A stretch of DNA of 64,000 nucleotides, taken from CAYVIB01 sp964451365 (lineage in GTDB: Bacteria > Pseudomonadota > Gammaproteobacteria > Pseudomonadales > Cellvibrionaceae). This document shows, piece after piece, positions 55,660 through 63,796 of the stretch. The notes under the pieces were generated by a model. That model saw nothing but the letters and a program-made list of their open reading frames with translations, made no database searches and was not told the origin of the DNA. The DNA lies in assembly GCA_964451365.1 (NCBI GenBank), contig CAYVIB010000030.1, positions 7,083 through 71,082 of the forward strand, written 5' to 3'. Position 1 is the first letter of the stretch, and every line of letters begins with the position of its first letter. The position numbers were made by a program, and so were the translations under genes.

Positions 55660-56351
55660 TAAGCGGACCTCCGCATAAGAAGATGATGATATGCCTTCAA
55701 TATATCTTTAGGATTATAGTCTGCTTTTTTTCGTAAAAACTCGCCGATGTCATGCAATCCTGCTACAGTAGGCGATTCATCATCTGGATAATCTTGAATA
55801 TATAAGCTTTTACTTGCGCGTTTTAGCGCTTGTTGATAACTAAGATCTAGCTCAAGAACTTTATCAAGCGTTTCGTTATTAGAGTGCAACGAGTTTTTGT
55901 CACTGACTGTAGTATCCATTAGCGACGATATCCCCAAGCATAGATCAAGTAAAAAGCCGTATAATTTTTTCCCTGGGAGAGATTCGCGCAGTATTTGTGA
56001 AGCTGCCAGCCCATTCTTAGTGAGCTTAAACTCAGCCTCAAACTGAAGCGATTTAGATTTAATGTGCCCTTTATAATTCACTATTTCTACCAATCCAGAA
56101 AGCGCCAAGTTCCCAATTGCAATGTGCGCGGCACGATAGTATGGTCCATAAGATGTCCTTTGGGCTCTTTGTCTCAACGGTAAAATCCCGTAATATGGCG
56201 CGCTGGCAAACGATATGAATAGCAGCAGATGTAGTCTCTGACGATTTAATAGTTCAATTCCAGCCGCATTCGCCGCATTAACTATAAATAAAACCCATCT
56301 TATAAATTGTAGAGATTCAAAATCACTTTTTGGAAGAAACTTTTTAGCCAT
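55659..56351 (-). CDS. Small middle component of the ABC three-component system
   Basis: A 230-residue, mostly helical protein (LLNRQRLHLLLFISF, FKLTKNGLAASQILRE) that looks like a winged-helix-type adaptor. Its start lies 8 bases inside the end of the ATPase gene and its stop touches the start of the effector gene. Size, position and helical content match the middle components of ABC-3C conflict systems, which couple the ATPase to its effector. There is no catalytic motif. Family assignment rests mainly on context. Confidence 0.6.
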   Translation of the reverse strand: MAKKFLPKSDFESLQFIRWVLFIVNAANAAGIELLNRQRLHLLLFISFASAPYYGILPLRQRAQRTSYGPYYRAAHIAIGNLALSGLVEIVNYKGHIKSKSLQFEAEFKLTKNGLAASQILRESLPGKKLYGFLLDLCLGISSLMDTTVSDKNSLHSNNETLDKVLELDLSYQQALKRASKSLYIQDYPDDESPTVAGLHDIGEFLRKKADYNPKDILKAYHHLLMRRSA

Positions 56352-58347
56352 GCATATATCCTTCTATTTCATCAAACAACATGTCCTTTGCTTCTTTTCT
56401 GTTAAGAACTTTTGCTTGCGCTGTAAGCTTCATAAGATTAACGATATGCGGATCATCCTTACTTAATGTTCTATATATTTCTCCTTGATCGTTTATTAAT
56501 CCAAGAAGGGCTGGAATCATTATGGTTCCGTTGAGATTTGATGTTGCAATCAGTTTCCGGCTTTGCCCTGCACCTTCGGGTGCAAAGGTTCTCATCAGAG
56601 TAGCTGCGCGTCGCATAAACCAGCTATCTAGACTGGCTTCCGGAGTTTCTACAATCATCATACAAGCACCACCGTCACTAATTAGGTCGAGCATTGTCAT
56701 CCGAAAAGCTAGATCAAGAAATTCCTTTTGCGATTCAGAAACGCTATCTGGGGTTAATCGCTTTTGAATAGTTTTGTAAGTGTTTGAAGTCATTCCCACG
56801 TTAAATGTGGGAATATTAACTTTGCCGGCCCCAGTTGCCAGTTTGAAAGGTGTTTTTCGGTCGAACGTGATTTCTACAGACTCTTGTAGAAACTCTTCAG
56901 CATAGTGCGACATTCGGTTTCGAATACTCTCCTTCTTCTTATCCATAGCCTCTTGCGCTTTGGTCATAAGCGTTCTATATCGCTCAGTTAGCATCTTTCT
57001 GTCCGCATCCAATTTCCGGAGAGCGGCCTCCTCTCTATCAACTTCTGCTCTGAGTAGTGACTGGTCCGATAACCCCTCGGAGGGACGTTGCGATCTCAGC
57101 TTATCTAAATCGTAGAATATTCTAATTCTTTTTTCTGCTAAACCATTCAGTGCTTCACTTGATGCCCCGAGGCTGTCCTGGTTACTTTTAATCTTAACTT
57201 TCAAGTCAGCTATAGCTTGCTCGATATCCTTAATTTCTTGATAAAGCTTACTGACTTTAGATGCCGTTATGGGAGTCACCTTAGCATTCTTGGTTAAGTT
57301 TGAATTACAAACAAAACACTTGCCCTTTCGAATGGATTTCCCTATTTCTGAAAACTCCTTCTTGCCGCGATTTCCACATACAAAGCATCCTACTCTTGAG
57401 CCCAACCCTTGCATGAGGAATCGCAGCTTATCATCGAGCCCTGGAAGCGCTTGAGAGATGTAAGCTGCATCATCATGAGCAAACTGCTCTTCAAGGCTTG
57501 CTAGCTCTACTTCGGCTTCAGAAAGTTGATTTCCATATTCAACAGCTTCTCTTTGAAGGGCATGGAACTTGTCATACTCTAGGAGATATAAATGATTGGC
57601 TTCTTCATATGTGGCCTCGGCTTCTTTGGTGAGTCGATCAAGCGTAGCAACCTCTATGTCATCCGCACTCTGTGGTTTTAGCCGCTCTTGTCGTTGCGTC
57701 TGCTGATTTCTTCTGTTCCGGTAGTCTGTATCAGTGCGCTGAATAGAGGCAAAAGTTGCACTAAGCTCTTCAGCCAGGGATTCATCAAAAAACAACATTT
57801 TAAAAAATTCGAATTGGGTTCCTGGTGTCCATAGGATGGGCAACCTTTCCTCAGTAAAAAACTGGAGATACCGCACAACCATGTGAAAGTCGTAAGGAGA
57901 TGCTAGACCTGACAGGTTTGCAAAGTTCTCAATTATTTCAACTTCACTACCAAATCGTATCTTCCGACCGTTGATGCTAACCGAAGTTGCCTTCAGCGAT
58001 GCGAGAATCCGTGTAACTGAAACAGTGTTGCGGCCAACTGTGAATTTCAAGGTGGCCGTAGAGCTGCTATCAATTTTTGGAACTCGTTTTGCAAAATAAT
58101 CAAATTTTTTTGGCTCCACGAGTTCTCGCTTGCTCACTCGACTTATTTCAGCAGCAGCTTTTGGGCTGCTAGGTCCCAATAAAAGCCTCATAAGTAGATT
58201 TAGCAAAGTGGTTTTTCCGACCCCATTGATTCCGGCAAGAACGGTTACGCCATCCTGAAAATTGATCGTTAAACTGTTGCCATTAGTCCCCGGATATAAC
58301 GAATAGTTTCTTATTGTTATCTGCTCTATAACCGGTAAGGAAATCAT
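56344..58347 (-). CDS. SMC/Rad50-like ABC ATPase (ABC three-component system)
   Basis: A 667-residue ATPase. Walker A is GINGVGKTTLLN (about 38-45). The middle is a coiled coil (about 210-470) broken by two CxxC pairs (GCFVCG about 320, GKCFVCN about 344) that could bind a zinc. The signature-like SESQKEFLDLAFRM and Walker B MMIVETPEASLD lie in the C-terminal lobe. The arrangement is that of Rad50/SMC-type DNA-associated ATPases, but short. AAGGGGGC precedes the ATG. It overlaps the middle-component gene by 8 bases and follows an HTH gene by 33 bp. It probably senses or holds DNA and licenses the effector. Confidence 0.85.
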   Translation of the reverse strand: MISLPVIEQITIRNYSLYPGTNGNSLTINFQDGVTVLAGINGVGKTTLLNLLMRLLLGPSSPKAAAEISRVSKRELVEPKKFDYFAKRVPKIDSSSTATLKFTVGRNTVSVTRILASLKATSVSINGRKIRFGSEVEIIENFANLSGLASPYDFHMVVRYLQFFTEERLPILWTPGTQFEFFKMLFFDESLAEELSATFASIQRTDTDYRNRRNQQTQRQERLKPQSADDIEVATLDRLTKEAEATYEEANHLYLLEYDKFHALQREAVEYGNQLSEAEVELASLEEQFAHDDAAYISQALPGLDDKLRFLMQGLGSRVGCFVCGNRGKKEFSEIGKSIRKGKCFVCNSNLTKNAKVTPITASKVSKLYQEIKDIEQAIADLKVKIKSNQDSLGASSEALNGLAEKRIRIFYDLDKLRSQRPSEGLSDQSLLRAEVDREEAALRKLDADRKMLTERYRTLMTKAQEAMDKKKESIRNRMSHYAEEFLQESVEITFDRKTPFKLATGAGKVNIPTFNVGMTSNTYKTIQKRLTPDSVSESQKEFLDLAFRMTMLDLISDGGACMMIVETPEASLDSWFMRRAATLMRTFAPEGAGQSRKLIATSNLNGTIMIPALLGLINDQGEIYRTLSKDDPHIVNLMKLTAQAKVLNRKEAKDMLFDEIEGYMHG

Positions 58348-58380
58348 TGCCAGCCCCCTTGGCCAAAGTGCCTATCGAGA

Positions 58381-58731
58381 TTAAATTTTTCTGCTTTTTA
58401 TTTTTTTTAATAGCCGTAAAGCTTCTACCAAGAAGTCTGCATCCTCCTGGGTTCCTTCCCAAACCTCAGCAAGCATGCCCTCCAGTTTTCGCTCTCTACG
58501 TTGTTGCTTTATCTCTCCGTCTTCAATCATTTTATTAAAGGAAATCTTTGCATCTCTACACATATCTCTAGCCGTCTTTGATCGACTTGTAAAGTTGCCA
58601 GCATAAATACGCGCTATCCAGCTTTGCTTAACGCCGAATTTTTCGGCCACTTGAGCTTGACTTAAGTGTTTTCTTCTGAAATGGGCGGCCAGTTCACTGC
58701 CAATTTGCTTAGAAGTCAAACCTTGATTCAT
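58381..58731 (-). CDS. Small HTH (XRE-like) regulator
   Basis: A 116-residue protein with an XRE-type helix-turn-helix near residues 19-45 (RKHLSQAQVAEKFGVKQSWI) and a charged helical tail rich in Glu, Arg and Lys. It is the first gene of the ABC-ATPase operon. The divergent promoter region next to it is full of short palindromes, so autoregulation and control of the divergent methyltransferase are likely, as with C proteins of restriction-modification systems. That role is inference from layout. Confidence 0.75.
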   Translation of the reverse strand: MNQGLTSKQIGSELAAHFRRKHLSQAQVAEKFGVKQSWIARIYAGNFTSRSKTARDMCRDAKISFNKMIEDGEIKQQRRERKLEGMLAEVWEGTQEDADFLVEALRLLKKIKSRKI

Positions 58732-58822
58732 TTAAGCCTCATACGTATATATTGACTATAATATACGCATATGTATCATATGTAAAATTTTTATTCAATC
58801 GGATTGGGTGGGGAGTGGATTC
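58732..58822. promoter_or_regulatory. Divergent promoter/operator between the HTH gene and the methyltransferase
   Basis: Very AT-rich. For the plus strand, TTGACT (58752-58757) and TATCAT (58774-58779) form a promoter with a 16-bp spacer. CATATG-TAT-CATATG (58768-58782) and ATACGTAT (58741-58748) are palindromes overlapping it, good candidates for the HTH protein's operator. Confidence 0.6.
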
Positions 58823-60088
58823 ATGCAGACGGCTTTTGAGCGCTGGACACGCGGGAGACAGGTACATTCACTAGGAACTAACTTCGGAGCTGAACGGCTT
58901 CCATTCCAGTCATGGAGGCATTTTAAAGAGGCATTTGCTCCAGAGTTAATCGCAAGAGCTGTAAGCGAATCAAAGAGAAAAGTTAAACGTTGTATCGACC
59001 CTTTTGGGGGGTCTGGTACAACAGCTCTTGCTTGCCAATTTCTGGGTGTTAAACCAACTACGATAGAGGTTAATCCATATCTTGCCGATCTTATTGAAGC
59101 TAAGTTGACTCACTATGACTGTGTAGCATTAACCCAGGACTTTTCCTTCGTCTTAAGGAGCGCCAAGGCAGTGAGGAAACCCTTCCATTTAAGCCATTTG
59201 CCTGCCACATTTGTAGAACCCGGCGTCAAAGGGCGTTGGGTGTTTCCTTATGAGGTGGCACAGCGTGTTGAGGCTTATAGAGTGGCTATATCGAAGCTGA
59301 CGCAGCTTACTCATCAGCGTTTCTTTCGAGCATTACTGGGCGGGATAATAATTGACGCAAGCAATGTTTTTGTGAATGGAAAAGGACGTCGTTATCGGCA
59401 AAATTGGAAATGCCGACAGCAGTCCGCGAAGATAGTCGATGATTTATTCTGTGAGCGAGTTCAGCATGCATTATGTGAAATCGTTAGATATTCAAATCGG
59501 CCCGAGGAAGATTACCTCTTAATACATGGGGATGCACGGACAGCCTTAAAAAAGGCTCCTAAATCAGACTTGGCGGTGTTCTCACCACCCTATCCCAACT
59601 CCTTTGACTATACAGACATATATAATGTTGAACTTTGGATGTTGGGTTATTTAGGTTCCTCTACGGATAATCAAGAATTACGCAGGTCAACACTTACCTC
59701 TCACGTGTCAATTAGCAGGGATTTTGGTCAAATGCCAGGAGGATCTCCAACATTAAAACGAATTTCAGATAAGCTCCACAGAGTAAAAACGGAATTATGG
59801 AATCCATGGATACCATCCATGGTGGATGGCTATTTCGCGGATATGCTCCACGTTTTTTCTTGCTTGCAGAGTAATCTTAAGTCTAAGGGAGAAGTTTGGG
59901 CGGTGGTTGGGGATAGTTTGTATGCGGGTATCCATGTTCCTGTGGCAAAAATCCTAGGAGAGCTATGCGTGTTCAACGGATATGAGCTAGTTGGGATGGA
60001 ATCGTTCAGGTCAATGCGAGCTTCAGCTCAGCAAGGTGGTAAACACAAACTCGAAGAGACTCTCATTGTTCTCCGGAAGAAGCTTTAG
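58823..60088 (+). CDS. DNA methyltransferase (SPPY type, probable N4-cytosine or N6-adenine)
   Basis: A 421-residue enzyme. SAM-binding motif I reads DPFGGSGTTAL (about 60) and the catalytic motif IV reads FSPPYPNSFDYTD (about 255), in that order. SPPY is usual for N4-cytosine methyltransferases, though N6-adenine activity is not excluded. ATG at 58823 is preferred because GGGGAG lies 7-12 bases upstream; a TTG at 58808 is possible. It is divergent from an HTH/ABC-ATPase/nuclease-like operon and could mark host DNA so that system spares it. No separate target-recognition subunit or classical restriction enzyme is visible. An orphan regulatory methyltransferase is the alternative. Confidence 0.85.
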   Translation: MQTAFERWTRGRQVHSLGTNFGAERLPFQSWRHFKEAFAPELIARAVSESKRKVKRCIDPFGGSGTTALACQFLGVKPTTIEVNPYLADLIEAKLTHYDCVALTQDFSFVLRSAKAVRKPFHLSHLPATFVEPGVKGRWVFPYEVAQRVEAYRVAISKLTQLTHQRFFRALLGGIIIDASNVFVNGKGRRYRQNWKCRQQSAKIVDDLFCERVQHALCEIVRYSNRPEEDYLLIHGDARTALKKAPKSDLAVFSPPYPNSFDYTDIYNVELWMLGYLGSSTDNQELRRSTLTSHVSISRDFGQMPGGSPTLKRISDKLHRVKTELWNPWIPSMVDGYFADMLHVFSCLQSNLKSKGEVWAVVGDSLYAGIHVPVAKILGELCVFNGYELVGMESFRSMRASAQQGGKHKLEETLIVLRKKL

Positions 60089-60126
60089 GAGAGGCATGGG
60101 AAACAACCTACATTGCGATCAAAAGC

Positions 60127-60480
60127 CTAGTTTGACATAGTGGACACACATACTGCTCTACAGACCCTGCGGTTTCGCCTTTTGGACACTCGGTGGTGTG
60201 TATATATGTTACCGTCCGCACAATAATATGTTAATTGAAAAACGTCGTATTCATGTGTCACCTCTTCGTAAAGAGGGTTAGCAAGCGGGTATTCATGGAA
60301 TAGTATGTACAACAACTCTTGGCTATAAACTTCATACAATATTCTGCAAAAATTCTCTGAAAAGCCCAACTTTCCGAGCGTCTCCAGTGCTTCATAAAAA
60401 TCATCAGGATCGCGACCGACGTTCTCAGGCGCGACAACCAAATCCAAACTAAGCACGTCAAACCCAATCTCAGCCGCCAT
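60127..60480 (-). CDS. Hypothetical protein, unknown function
   Basis: A 117-residue acidic, aromatic-rich protein (FDVLSLDLVVAPENV, YCADGNIYTHH). The frame stays open about 28 codons upstream with plausible sequence (LSPVHLSEGDRLFAKKF) but lacks an ATG there, so the true start is unclear. GGGTGGA precedes the ATG at 60480. It converges on the methyltransferase gene. I do not recognise the family; being in the defence island it may be an accessory gene. Confidence 0.45.
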   Translation of the reverse strand: MAAEIGFDVLSLDLVVAPENVGRDPDDFYEALETLGKLGFSENFCRILYEVYSQELLYILFHEYPLANPLYEEVTHEYDVFQLTYYCADGNIYTHHRVSKRRNRRVCRAVCVSTMSN

Positions 60481-60612
60481 TCCACCCGCGAATTTCTTTG
60501 CAAACAGTCTATCACCTTCTGAAAGGTGAACAGGGCTTAGATAGCCAATTGGAGTTTTATCAATGATACATCATTCCATATTGCGCTATCGCCAACGCTA
60601 ACCGATTGATGA

Positions 60613-60675
60613 ATTTAACAATTACGCCCAATAACGCTCGCAACACCGGGCAATTTGGAGCGCGGCGTAAAATTG
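60613..60675. other. Hairpin region loosely resembling an attC recombination site
   Basis: ATTTAAC (60613-60619) fits an RYYYAAC box, and CAATTACGCC (60619-60628) pairs imperfectly with GGCGTAAAATTG (60664-60675), with a further GC-rich stem inside. A clean matching GTTRRRY box is missing, so the match to an integron attC is partial. Confidence 0.2.
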
Positions 60676-60708
60676 ATCCGTGTGCTTGCGTTTGTTATAC
60701 AAAAATCT

Positions 60709-61542
60709 CTACCGCCCTCTCTGTATACAGTCTTGAATGTACCTAAAAACGGTATACATCGCGTTAACAATGGCAGTTGCTTCGGGGACATCTAGCAAGT
60801 CATTCACATGTGCTAGACTCGCCTTATTTCTAAGTGTAGAAAAGGCGTCAATTGAAGCGGCAAAAGAATTAAGGACTCTGGTAACTTCCTCAGCTCTATG
60901 ACCCGACGCTTGCAATGCCGGATGAAACTGTCGAAGTTGTTTGAACGCTTTGGATGCAGTGGGGTCGTTGGGTAGATCAATTTGGTTGTCGGTACAAACT
61001 TGCATCAAATATCCGTGAAGAGCAGTATGCGCACGATCAATTGCGCTTGAAGAGTCCACCGTGCCTATTAAAGCCTTCGCGTCTCCCAAAGCTCTCATCA
61101 CCGAAGCCGAAATAGATTCACTAAATTCTGGCGCAGCAACACTGCCTGCTGTTTGAATTAGCCGACCATCAACAATTTGATAATGATCTTGATTCTTAAG
61201 CAGAATCTGATTGATATGCTGTACCGTTGGTACAGTAGCGCCACTATGCTCCAGCTCCTCTAAAGCCTCATAAACAGCAGCTATAAAATTTGGAGCGTCC
61301 TCTGCTGCATTCTGAGCCTGGCTAAACATATCAGACTCGGCCCAGTCAAGCGAAGAGCTACGGGCGTAATAATCACCAGAAACTTTGCAAAAGTGCTGTT
61401 TAAATACTTCAATTATCCGCTGTCTATTCATTGGCCCCGACACTCTTCTGATCAACAAAATAAAATCATCTACTGACTGATCACTGAGCGGTGTCGTTGC
61501 GCCCATGGGAAACCTAAGTTCACTTGTCATTTGAAGCGGCAT
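60709..61542 (-). CDS. Abortive-infection (Abi_C/HEPN-like) protein
   Basis: A 277-residue protein. The C-terminal half matches the abortive infection C-terminal domain: DRAHTALHGYLMQVC, ASKAFKQLRQF and RNKASLAHVNDLLDVPEA. R238...H245 fits the R-x4-6-H catalytic motif of HEPN ribonucleases. The N-terminal 110 residues look like an AbiJ-type helical region (MNRQRIIEVF). Such proteins stop phage spread by cutting RNA and arresting the cell. It stands alone on the minus strand with no antitoxin partner visible. An ATG four codons downstream of the first is an alternative start. Confidence 0.75.
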   Translation of the reverse strand: MPLQMTSELRFPMGATTPLSDQSVDDFILLIRRVSGPMNRQRIIEVFKQHFCKVSGDYYARSSSLDWAESDMFSQAQNAAEDAPNFIAAVYEALEELEHSGATVPTVQHINQILLKNQDHYQIVDGRLIQTAGSVAAPEFSESISASVMRALGDAKALIGTVDSSSAIDRAHTALHGYLMQVCTDNQIDLPNDPTASKAFKQLRQFHPALQASGHRAEEVTRVLNSFAASIDAFSTLRNKASLAHVNDLLDVPEATAIVNAMYTVFRYIQDCIQRGR

Positions 61543-61592
61543 TAATTGCTCCCCACTTTGTTAAACATTTAATTTAGCGACATCAAATGGCA

Positions 61593-62348
61593 TCAATTTG
61601 ATACATTTACGACATCGGTACCAGCAACTACAAATGCTACTTGATAATCGTCGTCCAGCTTTTGCAAGGCGCTTTTATAACTTGCAAGATACGTGGAACT
61701 ATCAGTACCGGGTGGCAATGGCACTGGAACATTGACTCTTTCGCGAGTATACCCGGACGCTGGATAAGCGCCTGCGTTATACATATCCAGAATAGTGACA
61801 CCGTCATTATCCATAAACGTATAAGCATTGCCATTGCCATGGTGTGCATCGGTATCGATTATTAAAATTTTATTGGTGGGCGAGAGCAGACCTGTTTTAA
61901 TTAACTGCTGGTAGCAAATACCAATATCGTTATATATGCAGAAGCCTTCCATATTTTGCTGGAAGGCATGATGATACCCGCCCGAGAGATTCCAGTAGAT
62001 TCCACCATCATTTAAAGCATTTGTCGCGCCCAAAATAGTTCCGGCCACACCCCAGCGCATTGGAGTAAGAATTATACGGTCCAGATACGAGAAACTTACG
62101 AAGGGTATGTGGGGAACTTCCAGCGCTTGAAATATACCATTGGCGTTTCTAACCCTGTGACGCATGATGCCGGAAAGGAACTCGTCAACAACTTCCATGC
62201 TTACGGGTCCCGACGGCTCAATAAACTCGATTTTCGGATTGTGCTTTAACCCATCGTAAATGGCCTTGAACTTCATACCATCGAATGGGTGAAGGTAATT
62301 TAACAACCCTAACGAAATATTATAGTTTTTGCTGTAAATAACCTTCAT
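61593..62348 (-). pseudogene. Histone-deacetylase-family protein, 3'-truncated
   Basis: Visible HDAC-family motifs are YWNLSGGYHHAFQQN, GFCIYNDIGICY, LIIDTDAHHGNGNAY and MYNAGAYPAS, with the zinc ligands D and H in DTDAHHG. The 251 residues stop right after VAFVVAGTDV, where family members continue about 60-90 residues through a third zinc Asp region and the GGY motif. The gene is therefore probably inactive, cut by a rearrangement near 61600. Bacterial members deacetylate acetylpolyamines or similar small amides. It marks the right boundary of the defence region. Confidence 0.75.
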
Positions 62349-62743
62349 CGTAGTTGACCGGAATGCGCTGCGGCAAGTTCTAGCATAATGCGCAGCGTTT
62401 CATTCGGAGTCCAAATCCCTTGACCGAGAGTTCTGTTCAAACGGTCGTGTTGCTGTGAAGCGGCCAAATATGAATAGCACAATGAACTCCCTTAGCTAAT
62501 TATTGTTTTGCTTCTTTCCTGTTTTTAGTCAATAGCGACTTTACGATTGGGAATAGCTTAAGGTGGGAATATAGCACTGGAAAGGATGCAAATGTAGTAT
62601 AAAAATCGGTCAGACGGTTTTGCGACGTTAGAAAGGAATTTTGGCGCCACCGGAGGACAGCGGTCTCAGATTTTGGCCGCTTTTGCTTAGTTGCGGCTCT
62701 GGTTCCGCAAACAAAACCCCCACACCTTTCGAGCGAGGGTTTA
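62349..62743. other. Intergenic DNA, nothing recognised apart from a degenerate terminator-like stretch near its end
   Basis: No convincing frame on either strand. Bases 62713-62745 resemble a decayed copy of the tRNA-Ala terminator at 62875-62911. Confidence 0.4.
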
Positions 62744-62876
62744 TATATGGTGGAGCTAAGGCCGCGCGCCCCCGGCGGGATCGGCCGCTCCTGTGCATCC
62801 TGCACCCGCGGCATTCGTGCTTCCCTGCACGTCAAACCGCATCAGCGATTCTCACCCAACTTAGCTCCACCACATA
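62744..62876. repeat. Inverted-repeat element with ends matching the tRNA-Ala 3' end
   Basis: A 17-base terminal inverted repeat (62744-62760 and 62860-62876, one mismatch) built around GGTGGAGCTAAG, the tRNA-Ala 3' end sequence. The interior includes a CCTGCAC...GCACGTCAAA unit also found near 63590-63610. Confidence 0.6.
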
Positions 62877-62911
62877 AAAAAACCCCACACCTTTCGGTGC
62901 AGGGTTTTTTT
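62875..62911. terminator. Bidirectional terminator next to tRNA-Ala
   Basis: An A-run, a stem of CCC.CACC and GGTG.GGG around TTTC, and a T-run. Located at the 3' side of tRNA-Ala on the minus strand. Confidence 0.8.
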
Positions 62912-62914
62912 ATG

Positions 62915-62990
62915 TGGTGGAGCTAAGCGGGATCGAACCGCTGACCTCAACACTGCCAGTGTTGCGCTCTCCCAGCTGAGCTATAGCCCC
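62915..62990 (-). tRNA. tRNA-Ala (GGC anticodon)
   Basis: The reverse strand gives a full 76-nt cloverleaf: acceptor GGGGCTA/TAGCTCC, D arm AGCTCAGCTGGGAGAGC, anticodon stem CAACA/TGTTG with loop CTGGCAG (anticodon GGC), T arm with GGTTCGATCC, discriminator A and encoded CCA. Likely functional. Confidence 0.96.
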
Positions 62991-63081
62991 GGAAATCAAT
63001 GATTTGCGCGAGGGCGGCATTTTAACAGCAAGGCCTTGGCTGTCAACTACTTAGTGGCCCAAAAGCCGTAGACTTTTGGGT

Positions 63082-63252
63082 TGGTGGAGCTAAGGCTGCG
63101 CGCCCCGGCGGGTGCGGCTCTTGCTGGTCGAAAACTGCTCCTTCATTTTCGACACTTCCTCCATCCTTGGATGGTGTCCTGCGCCCGCAGCCTTATTACG
63201 TCCTGTACATCACACTGCCAGTGTTGCGCTCTCCCAGCGGAGCTATAGCCCC
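63082..63252 (-). pseudogene. tRNA-Ala pseudogene split by an insertion
   Basis: The 3' end (63082-63092) and the 5' half up to the anticodon loop (63211-63252) of a second tRNA-Ala are separated by about 118 bases of unrelated GC-rich sequence. The 5' flank (63253-63316) repeats the flank of the intact tRNA (62991-63058), showing tandem duplication before decay. Confidence 0.75.
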
Positions 63253-63507
63253 GGAAATCGATGATTTGCGAGGGCGGCATTTCTACAGCAAGGCCTTGGC
63301 TGTCAACTGCTTAGTGCGGCGGGCGGCGCTTTGCTTGCCTGCCCTATGGCCAAGCTTTCCCGGAGGTAAAACACTGGACAACCCTAGCCCGACAGAACGG
63401 AAAATCTTTTTGTTTTCAGGTAGTTACCGAAACCAGGGCGGACACATGGGTCCGCCCCTACGCGACGCGATGGTAGTTTAGAAGGAAGATCTTATTGGGT
63501 GGCACTT

Positions 63508-63661
63508 CGGGCAGAGGCCTGGGGTCTTCCGAAACCTTGGAGTCAGGGACGACGTGAGGCCGCTCAATGGCTTCCTGCCATCGCGGCATTAGTGCATCCC
63601 TGCACGTCAAAACTACATGGATGTATTCATGTGTTTTCGGAAGACCCCAGGCCTCTGCCCG
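63508..63661. mobile_element. MITE-like element with 27-bp perfect terminal inverted repeats
   Basis: 63508-63534 (beginning CGGGCAGAGGCCTGGGG) and 63635-63661 are perfect reverse complements around a 100-bp core. No coding capacity. The core shares a GCATCCCTGCACGTCAAA unit with the element at 62744-62876. Confidence 0.65.
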
Positions 63662-63796
63662 CCCCCGCTTAGTGGCTACTAACCAACCCCCACCCAATGG
63701 CGGGTAAACGCCCAAGTGTCGGACTACCACTTACCCGCCACACTCCATCGAAGTCTCCAGATCAAGTTCCTGGATCGACAACCTCTGCACGGCGTA

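Noticed and set aside
62500..62835. Minus-strand frame across the tRNA-proximal repeat
   Set aside because: It lies over an inverted-repeat element whose translated text recurs only because the repeat recurs.
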